Assembly (NCBI GenBank): GCA_963524285.1
Contig: CAURGZ010000002.1
Coordinates: forward strand, 1-64,000
Source: Lancefieldella sp963524285
GTDB lineage: Bacteria; Actinomycetota; Coriobacteriia; Coriobacteriales; Atopobiaceae
DNA length: 64,000 nt
Direction of reading: 5' to 3'
Part shown: piece after piece, positions 26,345 through 33,073 of the stretch
How positions within the stretch are numbered: the stretch's first letter is position 1
How the letters are laid out: each line of letters begins with the position of its first letter
The notes under the pieces: generated by a model
The model's database searches: none
Seen by the model: only the letters and a program-made list of their open reading frames with translations
What the model was told of the DNA's origin: nothing
Translations under genes and position numbers: made by a program

Positions 26345-26628
26345 TGAAGAAAAGATATTTCCTCTGAACACAGTTCGCCCAACGGTATAAAAATATCGCC
26401 CATTGGCTGCTCAAAATATGAAAACGTGTTTTGTTGTATTATTTACTACATATAAATCTTAATAGCAGCTAAGAAGGCCCGCAGATAGCGGGCTTTACTA
26501 TTATTTTACCTTGTATAATATATAAATTATTTAACTAACTACACAAGTAGTAAGCAAAGTCAACTACCGTTTACCGATGTTTTACTACCGTTTGCCTTTA
26601 GAAATTACGGATATGTTGTGAAGATTAA
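26345..26628. other. AT-rich intergenic region with hairpin and 21-base-spaced direct repeats
   Basis: No gene is seen. A hairpin GCCCGC/GCGGGC lies at 26477-26493, followed by TTTACTA on the plus strand and CTTCTT on the minus strand. Two near-identical 13-mers, ACTACCGTTTACC (26563-26575) and ACTACCGTTTGCC (26584-26596), are spaced exactly 21 bases apart. A small inverted repeat CTAC/GTAG is at 26539-26550. Confidence 0.5.
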
Positions 26629-26665
26629 ACAAGAGTCAGCCCAAATTGAACTGACTCTTGTTTTA
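26625..26665 (-). terminator. Terminator after the unknown membrane-anchored gene
   Basis: ACAAGAGTCAG (26629-26639) pairs with CTGACTCTTGT (26651-26661); T-rich flanks lie on both sides, so it may work in both directions. Confidence 0.75.
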
Positions 26666-26687
26666 GAACAGCGAAAACACCGCAAAA

Positions 26688-27338
26688 TTACTTGGTTAAA
26701 TCCAGGATTCGTTCAGGATTTGCCATAAAGTCCAAGTGTTCTTCCCCTAATCGGAAGCTAATAATTTCCGATACGTGATATGCATCTTCTTTTATAACTT
26801 CGAAATCTCCGTCAGCTGGACTATAGCGGCCATAATAACCATCTGATCGGTAGCTTGGAGGCCATCCATTTTCTCCTGCAACTGACCAAACCAAGCACGG
26901 TAATTTTTGCTTATTCATTTCTTGTAACAGCCCAGCATTCCTTGTTTGAATCCACAGTTCTGATGAAGATCCCGTAAATGCGCTTATAGCAAAGACTCCC
27001 AAATCTTGCTCAACAGTTCCAATAAGAACTCCATGAGAACTTATTGTCCAATAGAGCGTTATGTTCATTACTACTGGGCCATCTTTGCTAACGCCCAAAA
27101 ACGGGCCAGCAATCTCTGTATCTTCCAAGTTAATGTTATCAACAGAAGTAAAATCTGACTTTGAACCGTTTTTACAAGCATTATATTGTTGCACAACATA
27201 CTGAGCTGCCTGCTTTTTTAACTCTGGCAGTCTCATAGTATTCAACTTAAAAATCCAGTTATTTATCAGCAAACCACAAATAACAAGAACTACCAATAAT
27301 GACAGACCTTTTATAAATCTTTTTCTACGCTGCATCAT
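26688..27338 (-). CDS. Unknown membrane-anchored protein, tandem copy 1
   Basis: A 216-residue protein not recognised. It has a basic N-terminus (R-R-K-R-F), a single membrane segment (about residues 10-27) and an extracytoplasmic domain ending with S-F-R-L-G-E-E-H-L-D-F-M-A-N-P-E-R. It is a close paralogue of the gene at 27537-28184; the first 45 and last 30 residues are nearly the same and the middle diverges. Two ATGs occur in a row; the paralogue starts at the second (27335). AT content is higher than in neighbours, suggesting acquired or fast-evolving DNA. GAGG precedes the start. Confidence 0.7.
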   Translation of the reverse strand: MMQRRKRFIKGLSLLVVLVICGLLINNWIFKLNTMRLPELKKQAAQYVVQQYNACKNGSKSDFTSVDNINLEDTEIAGPFLGVSKDGPVVMNITLYWTISSHGVLIGTVEQDLGVFAISAFTGSSSELWIQTRNAGLLQEMNKQKLPCLVWSVAGENGWPPSYRSDGYYGRYSPADGDFEVIKEDAYHVSEIISFRLGEEHLDFMANPERILDLTK

Positions 27339-27540
27339 CAGTTACCTCACTTAAGTCTGTAGTTGGCGCTAACACGGGAACAATATTTGGATTTAAGACT
27401 TTTCTAGCAATGCCTTTTTGATCAAATTCATACACAACACCGTCTATTCTTGCCTTTTGTCCAACTACCATTGAACCCTTAGGTCCACCGAAAGGAACAT
27501 TTTTCTTAGTTCTAAAGAAGAGAAAACACCTCGAAATTAC
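27325..27540 (-). pseudogene. C-terminal remnant of a decayed gene
   Basis: An open frame without a proper start runs from just after the upstream gene's stop to TAG at 27325-27327. It encodes a tail with G-G-P-K-G-S, V-V-Y-E-F-D-Q-K-G-I-A-R and S-E-V-T-D-D-A-A. The Y-x-F-D-x-x-G pattern is reminiscent of cell-wall-binding repeats, but one copy is too little to assign. Its end overlaps the start of the unknown gene downstream, and the same tail, more eroded, precedes the other copy. An intact version with ATG at 27471 would be only 48 residues. Confidence 0.5.
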
Positions 27541-28184
27541 TTAACTAAATCTACAACACGCTCAGGATTTGCCATAAAGTCCAAGTGTTCTTCCCCTAAT
27601 CGGAAGCTAATAATTTCCGATACGTGATAATCTTCTTTTATAATTTCGAAATATCCGTCATCTGGGCTATAACTTCCTAAATAACCATCAGCTAGATACG
27701 GTGGCGGCCATCCACTTAACCCTAAGCCACAAAAACTTCTAACTAGACATCTATAATTTCTATTATGCATTTCTTGTAACAGCCCAGCGTTCCTTGTTTG
27801 AATCCACATTTTTGGAGTTCCAAAATAAGACCCAATGGCGAATAGCCCCAAATCTTGCTCAACAGTACCAACAACCGTTTCTTGAGAGCTTATTACCCAA
27901 TATAAATCTACATTCAACATAAGTAGGTTAGCTTGACTGACTCCTAAAAATGGGCCAGAAATAGTAGCAGTCTCTAAGTCAATATTTCCTGCGGATCCAA
28001 AATCAGACTTAAGACCATTTCTCTTATTCTCATATTGTTGCTCAACATACTGAGCTGCCTGCTTTTTTAACTCTGGCAGTCTCATAGTATTCAACTTAAA
28101 AAACCAGTTATTTATCAGCAAACCACAAATAACAAGAACTATCAATAATGACAAATCTTTTATAAACCTTTTTCTACGCTGCAT
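27537..28184 (-). CDS. Unknown membrane-anchored protein, tandem copy 2
   Basis: A 215-residue paralogue of the gene at 26688-27338, with the same architecture: basic start M-Q-R-R-K-R, one membrane segment, external domain and conserved C-terminal motif E-I-I-S-F-R-L-G-E-E-H-L-D-F-M. The central region (about 70-170) differs, while N- and C-termini are almost unchanged even at DNA level, pointing to recent duplication with diversifying centre or gene conversion at the ends. GAGG precedes the ATG. Function unknown. Confidence 0.7.
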   Translation of the reverse strand: MQRRKRFIKDLSLLIVLVICGLLINNWFFKLNTMRLPELKKQAAQYVEQQYENKRNGLKSDFGSAGNIDLETATISGPFLGVSQANLLMLNVDLYWVISSQETVVGTVEQDLGLFAIGSYFGTPKMWIQTRNAGLLQEMHNRNYRCLVRSFCGLGLSGWPPPYLADGYLGSYSPDDGYFEIIKEDYHVSEIISFRLGEEHLDFMANPERVVDLVK

Positions 28185-28245
28185 CTGCTGTCACCTCATT
28201 AGAACTGCTTGTCGCAATTGACATAAGAGTAATGACTGGGTAGCT
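28174..28245 (-). pseudogene. Short remnant matching the tail of the 27325 fragment
   Basis: The frame between stops at 28246 and 28174 encodes 23 codons ending N-E-V-T-A-D-A-A, against S-E-V-T-D-D-A-A in the other fragment. It overlaps the start of the tandem copy in the same way. It is too short to be a gene, but it shows that the duplicated unit once included the upstream gene end. Confidence 0.4.
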
Positions 28246-28317
28246 CTAATGATATTCCGTGCGAGTATGCTTTAGCAGTACATCTGTCGGCCAATGGCTA
28301 TATTTCAGCGTTGAATG

Positions 28318-28366
28318 AAAAAAAATAAGAATGGCATAACAACACTTCATAGCTGCCATTCTTATT
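28318..28366 (-). terminator. Terminator of the uvrA-uvrC operon
   Basis: AATAAGAATGGC (28324-28335) pairs perfectly with GCCATTCTTATT (28355-28366); the minus strand continues into eight T residues. It ends the transcript of the small gene at 28395 and uvrC. Confidence 0.92.
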
Positions 28367-28394
28367 ACAAATAACTCTATTGTTTGATTTGGTT

Positions 28395-28628
28395 TTAGAG
28401 ATTGTGCTTCTTCATCCTTTGCTCAAAGAGCTCGTTGATGATCTTTGACATCTCTTCAACTTGTTGAGCACTAGGTTCATCCTCAAATGCAGCGTAAAGC
28501 TCTGGATACTCCCGAGCAATATACTCACAAGACTTACCTGTTGCGTGTCCACGAACAAAGAACGGAATACGCTTAATGTATTCTGGATTCACGAGTGCCA
28601 AGATTTTCTCGTCTGCTGTTTTACTCAT
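28395..28628 (-). CDS. Small conserved-looking protein coupled to uvrC
   Basis: A 77-residue protein of unknown function: charged, no membrane segment, with helical character in the C-terminal half (Q-Q-V-E-E-M-S-K-I-I-N-E-L-F-E-Q). It overlaps the uvrC end by eight bases and has a strong GGAGGA ribosome site six bases before the ATG. With the terminator right after it, this makes it a real last gene of the uvrA-ybaK-murJ-uvrC operon. No family recognised. Confidence 0.75.
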   Translation of the reverse strand: MSKTADEKILALVNPEYIKRIPFFVRGHATGKSCEYIAREYPELYAAFEDEPSAQQVEEMSKIINELFEQRMKKHNL

Positions 28629-30678
28629 GAGTTCCTCCCCTTGTATCTAGCTTCTCATGTACAGTCATGGAAGATTCTTCCCAAGCTTTGAGCTCTTCAT
28701 AAATAGTTTCTGCCAAGTTCACAGAAACACCTTTTACCTGAGAGATATCCTCAACACTTGCAGCCTTTAAGCGCTTAAAAGAGCCAAAATGGCGCATGAT
28801 ATCTTTTTTGCGTTTAGGTCCTACACCAGGGATTTCATCCAGAATAGAGACAGTCATTGCCTTATCTCTAAGCTCACGGTGGAACGTAATTGCAAAACGG
28901 TGAGACTCATCACGGACTTGCTTGATGAGATACAGAGAAGCTGACCCTGTAGGCAACACGATTGGCGTGTCGTCCCAAGGTACAAAGACTTCCTCATCAG
29001 ACTTAGCAAGGCCGCAGACAGGAATATCCAACCCCAGCTCGTTAAGCTGATTGATTGCGGCGGTCAGCTGAGGTTTACCACCATCAACCACCAGCAAATC
29101 AGGTCGCGAGCCAAAGCGCTCATCAGCCATACGCTCCGGACTGTACCTTCTGCCCAGGACTTCTGTCATTGAGACAAAGTCGTTAGCTTCATCAAGCTCA
29201 GCACGAATCTTAAAGCGGCGGTACTGGCTTTTATCAGCCTTTCCATTAGTAAAAACCACCATCGATGCAACGGTAAAGTTACCGTGAAGCGTAGAGATAT
29301 CAAAGCACTCAATGCGCAGCGGCGGTGCATCAAGCGCAAGTGCACTTTCCAGCTGAAGAAGTGCCTGATTAGTACGGTCATCGGCATAGCCCGTGCGAAT
29401 CATGTGGCGCATCAGCGCATGACGAGCGTTAGCGGAAGCCATCTGGAGAAGACGGAACTTCTCGCCACGTTGTGGGTGGTGAAGCACGCAGTTGTGACCT
29501 CGTTTTTGCGTCAGCCACTCGGACAAAACCTCTGCGTCGAGAAGATCGATGGGCAGGTTAACCTCTGCGGGAATGTCAGCGGTTTCGTCGTAGTAGCGCT
29601 TTAGAAAGCCCGAAACCAGCTCTTCCTCGGAAACGTCCAAGCCTTTGTCCAGGATAAACTCAACCGAGCGAATGGTGCGACCTTCTCGCACAACAAACAC
29701 GCAGGCAGCGGAGATGGTTTCTTCTCGGTAAATGCCAATAAGGTCAATGTTGACTGAGGTAGGAAACGTGACTTGCTGGCGGTCATCAAGATCAGAGAGT
29801 GAAGTCAGACGGGACTTGAGCCGAGCTGCCTTCTCAAAATCCAGGTCAGCGGCGGCTTCTTGCATCTGGTCTTTGAGCTCAGAGACAATCTCGGAGCGAT
29901 TTCCGCGGAGGAAGTTCTCTACCTGCCTGACATTCTTTGCATAGGAAACGGTGTCAATGGCGCCCACGCACACACCAGGACCCTTGCCTACGTGGTAGTC
30001 GAAACAGGGACGCCCCTTCTTTGCCAGCAGCAGGTTAGCAACGGCCGCTCCGTCAGGGTCTTTTTCTAGCAGACGTTTAGCGCGCTTCCACTCTACACAC
30101 GTAGCGGAGCAGATAGGTACTACTTTTCTGAGTGTCTCAATAGTCTGGCGCGCAGCGTAGGAATCAGTGTAGGGACCAAAATAACGTGTCCCCTTCTTGT
30201 GTTTCTCCCGCGTGTATTTAATTGCTGGGAAGGTATCTGACTCTGTAATGGCAATGTAGGGATAGCTCTTATCGTCTTTAAAGTCCACGTTGAAGTATGG
30301 ACGATACTGAGCAATAAGATTGCGCTCCAACACCAATGCCTCGTGCTCGTTTTCTACAACGATGTAATCAAAACTACGTACAACCTGCATCATCAGAGGA
30401 ATTTTGGCACGGTCATCTTGAAGCGTAACGTACTGCCTCATGCGAGCACGCAGGTTTTTAGCTTTGCCTACATAGATAACCTTGCCGGAACCATCTTTCC
30501 AGAGGTAACAACCTGGATCAGTGGGAACCTGATCAACCTGCTCTCTAATGGATACCAGGTCATCTGAAGGTTCGGAAGAAAATGACGGTGCAAGACCTGG
30601 TGCCCCCGAAGGTACGTAGTTGGGATCAAGATTGTTCTGAGAGTTATCTTTGCCGCCTCTGGCACCGCTTTTGGCCAT
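28621..30678 (-). CDS. uvrC: Excinuclease ABC subunit C
   Basis: Makes both incisions in nucleotide excision repair with UvrA and UvrB. The 685-residue protein has a GIY-YIG nuclease domain (P-G-C-Y-L-W near 57, V-I-Y-V-G-K-A-K-N-L), a UVR motif (about 260-295), the RNase H-like endonuclease core (I-E-C-F-D-I-S) and C-terminal helix-hairpin-helix pair (I-P-G-V-G-P-K-R). An unusual 40-residue Gly/Ser/Pro-rich extension precedes the usual start (V-S-I-R-E-Q). The extension begins with the only ATG that has AAGGT upstream, one base after the murJ stop. Confidence 0.96.
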   Translation of the reverse strand: MAKSGARGGKDNSQNNLDPNYVPSGAPGLAPSFSSEPSDDLVSIREQVDQVPTDPGCYLWKDGSGKVIYVGKAKNLRARMRQYVTLQDDRAKIPLMMQVVRSFDYIVVENEHEALVLERNLIAQYRPYFNVDFKDDKSYPYIAITESDTFPAIKYTREKHKKGTRYFGPYTDSYAARQTIETLRKVVPICSATCVEWKRAKRLLEKDPDGAAVANLLLAKKGRPCFDYHVGKGPGVCVGAIDTVSYAKNVRQVENFLRGNRSEIVSELKDQMQEAAADLDFEKAARLKSRLTSLSDLDDRQQVTFPTSVNIDLIGIYREETISAACVFVVREGRTIRSVEFILDKGLDVSEEELVSGFLKRYYDETADIPAEVNLPIDLLDAEVLSEWLTQKRGHNCVLHHPQRGEKFRLLQMASANARHALMRHMIRTGYADDRTNQALLQLESALALDAPPLRIECFDISTLHGNFTVASMVVFTNGKADKSQYRRFKIRAELDEANDFVSMTEVLGRRYSPERMADERFGSRPDLLVVDGGKPQLTAAINQLNELGLDIPVCGLAKSDEEVFVPWDDTPIVLPTGSASLYLIKQVRDESHRFAITFHRELRDKAMTVSILDEIPGVGPKRKKDIMRHFGSFKRLKAASVEDISQVKGVSVNLAETIYEELKAWEESSMTVHEKLDTRGGTHE

Positions 30679-30679
30679 G

Positions 30680-32563
30680 CTATGACCTTACGCGAGAAAC
30701 CAGTGAACGAAGCATGGTGGACTCTGGTGATTTAAAGAGGATTGCCAAGCCATAGGTAACTAAAACAGCTGGAATACCTGCAAAGATGCAATACAGCACG
30801 CCGTAAAGTGCTCGTCCCTCTGGTGCGCCAATAACAGCGCGCAGACCCACCATGATAAGAAGTGCCGCAGCTGATCCCGTGAGGCCAAAAAGAATTGAGC
30901 GGACAAACGCAAACACCATAGACTTAAGTCCAATCTGACCAAGGTGCTTACGCAAGCTAATCAACATAATGGTGTCAATAACCACGTAGAAGATGGCCGA
31001 GGTAGTTGCTACAAACATCATGCCAAAGTGAGAAGTACCCACCAGCAGCACCAAAACCTGGACGACAGAACCGAGTGTTGCCGATACTGCGTAGAGCGTC
31101 ATGCGACGCATAGCAGAACAGACTTTTTGCAGGTACATACCAATGCCATACAGAGGCAAAGCAAGCGACTGACCAATCAAGAATTGCTGGGTTAACAGCA
31201 GCTGATCTTCAGTGAACTTGCTTGCTCCAATAATAGAGACAAGAGGCATCGAGAAAATCATCAGATACATCATGAACGGCACGGTAAAGAAAAGAATCTG
31301 GTTAATACCGTGTTTAAAGTCCTTCTTGAATTGATCCATATTCTCTTTTGCCCAGCTATCAGACAGCTCGGTAAAGAGAGCTGTGGTAATAGGTACCGTC
31401 AAAATGGAATATGGCAGCGTGTACCAAAGACGAGCGTATGCCGCAATGGAAGCGCCAGATGCGGAAACGCTGAGCTGCGAGCTTGTCTGCACCGACATAG
31501 TTACAAACGTGGCAACCACAACAATCAGAGCAGGCGCGCCAATCTTAAGCGTCTCTTTAAGCGCGGGGTCTTTGAGGTTAATTCTCCACGAGAGCTTAAT
31601 CCCCTTGCGTTTAAGTGAGGGAACCTGAATCAGAACCTGAATCAATACGCCCAGCGGATTTCCCAGTGCAAGAATTAGAAGACCCAGCTCAGGATTAGTA
31701 TTAACCAAGAAAGCATACGCAAAGAACGATGCCGTGGTCACAAAGTTATTAAAAATAGGTGCTGCGGCTGGCCAGAGGTAGTCTCGCTCTGCATTCAAAA
31801 CACCAGAGAAAATGGTGGAGAAACAATACAGCATAACCTCAATAACAAAGAACCTAAAGAAGTACACTGCCAGCGTTGGGTCAAAATCAGCACCTGCCGA
31901 GAAGGACTGTGTATACACCACTTCTGCAGCAAAGAAGAAACCTAGAACAGCAACAAGTCCAGTTGCGACAACAACAATGGAAAGCAGGTTGGAGGTGTAA
32001 GCATTTGCCTCATCCTGTCCAACTTTTTTCTTAATAGAGAGATATACCGGCAAGAAAGCTGTGGTAAGCATACCTGCGCCAACAAGCTCATAGAGCTGGT
32101 CAGGAAGGGTATTTGCAATGGAATAGCAGCTTGCAAGAACGGTTGCGCCCATAGCAAACGCCTGAGCCCAGGTTCTTAAGAAACCCGTAATGCGACTAAT
32201 CAAAACAAGCACGCTCATCATAGAGGTAGAACGGCTCAAATCCTTCTGCTTAGAGGCGTCATCTTCATCGGCAGACACTTCTTCACTATAAGAGCTGTCT
32301 GAAACGGAGCTGTCCTCTGTAGCAAAAGCATCTTTTACTGCTAAGCCATTCTCCTCAGCAGCAACTTCCTCGAGTTTCTGACTTACAATCTGCTCAAAGG
32401 CTTCATCCTCAATTGGTTGATGAAACGTCTCTGGAACAACAATGTTGTCCACTACAGGAGGCTCATCAAAGGTCTGATCAAGAGCCTTGCTCAGAGTTTC
32501 TTCAGATAAGGTTCCATCAGAAGACTCTGCTGAAAGTCGCATATGTTTGGGCTGATATGCCAC
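30680..32563 (-). CDS. murJ: Lipid II flippase MurJ with acidic cytosolic extension
   Basis: MviN/MurJ-family flippase moving lipid II across the membrane during peptidoglycan synthesis. The 627-residue protein starts with about 115 acidic, Ser/Glu-rich residues without membrane segments, then follows the usual 14-helix core beginning R-S-T-S-M-M-S-V-L-V-L-I-S-R-I-T-G-F. An N-terminal extension of this size is not universal and could be a docking or phosphorylation region. The GTG start overlaps the ybaK stop by one base (TAGTG). Confidence 0.93.
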   Translation of the reverse strand: MAYQPKHMRLSAESSDGTLSEETLSKALDQTFDEPPVVDNIVVPETFHQPIEDEAFEQIVSQKLEEVAAEENGLAVKDAFATEDSSVSDSSYSEEVSADEDDASKQKDLSRSTSMMSVLVLISRITGFLRTWAQAFAMGATVLASCYSIANTLPDQLYELVGAGMLTTAFLPVYLSIKKKVGQDEANAYTSNLLSIVVVATGLVAVLGFFFAAEVVYTQSFSAGADFDPTLAVYFFRFFVIEVMLYCFSTIFSGVLNAERDYLWPAAAPIFNNFVTTASFFAYAFLVNTNPELGLLILALGNPLGVLIQVLIQVPSLKRKGIKLSWRINLKDPALKETLKIGAPALIVVVATFVTMSVQTSSQLSVSASGASIAAYARLWYTLPYSILTVPITTALFTELSDSWAKENMDQFKKDFKHGINQILFFTVPFMMYLMIFSMPLVSIIGASKFTEDQLLLTQQFLIGQSLALPLYGIGMYLQKVCSAMRRMTLYAVSATLGSVVQVLVLLVGTSHFGMMFVATTSAIFYVVIDTIMLISLRKHLGQIGLKSMVFAFVRSILFGLTGSAAALLIMVGLRAVIGAPEGRALYGVLYCIFAGIPAVLVTYGLAILFKSPESTMLRSLVSRVRS

Positions 32564-33072
32564 TAGTGCACCTCGCGAACAATATCTGCAAACGTAGCCG
32601 ATACAAATGAAGCTAAATCTTCTGGAGAAAGCGTTAAACTGAGTCCACGTTTTCCACCAGAGATATGGATGAGCTCAAAAAGCTGAGCGGTCTCGTCAAT
32701 TATAGTGGGAAACTGCTTTTTCATACCAACGGGAGTGCAGCCGCCACGAACATAGCCCGTTAAGCCCTCAAGCTCTTTAACAGGCAGCATGGAGAGGTTC
32801 TTTTGACCGGATGCCGCTGCAGCCTTTTTAAGATCAAGCTCTTGGTCTACAGGAATACAACAGACCACATGCTCTCCGCTTGAAGATACACAGACAAGCG
32901 TTTTGAATGCAGCGTCTGGATCTTCTCCAAGCATCTCTGCAATATGAGTACCCAACTCTCCAGAAGGAACGTCTTCGTCTACCTCGTAAGATTGGAACTC
33001 GTAAGCAATATTGGCAGCATCAAGCTCCCTCATTGCATTTGTCTTTTGAACCTTTGCTGTTTTTCTCGCCAT
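32563..33072 (-). CDS. ybaK: Cys-tRNA(Pro)/Cys-tRNA(Cys) deacylase YbaK
   Basis: A 169-residue YbaK/EbsC-type editing protein that hydrolyses Cys wrongly attached to tRNA-Pro. The motifs K-T-L-V-C-V, Y-V-R-G-G-C-T-P-V-G and S-G-G-K-R-G-L fit the family, and the length is normal. One base separates its ATG from the uvrA stop, and it overlaps murJ, so it sits inside the uvrA operon; no functional link to repair is known. Confidence 0.9.
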   Translation of the reverse strand: MARKTAKVQKTNAMRELDAANIAYEFQSYEVDEDVPSGELGTHIAEMLGEDPDAAFKTLVCVSSSGEHVVCCIPVDQELDLKKAAAASGQKNLSMLPVKELEGLTGYVRGGCTPVGMKKQFPTIIDETAQLFELIHISGGKRGLSLTLSPEDLASFVSATFADIVREVH

Positions 33073-33073
33073 G

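Noticed and set aside
27339..27536. Intact small gene between the two unknown paralogues
   Set aside because: The frame has no proper start or ribosome site and looks like the tail of a larger lost protein, so it is listed as a remnant.
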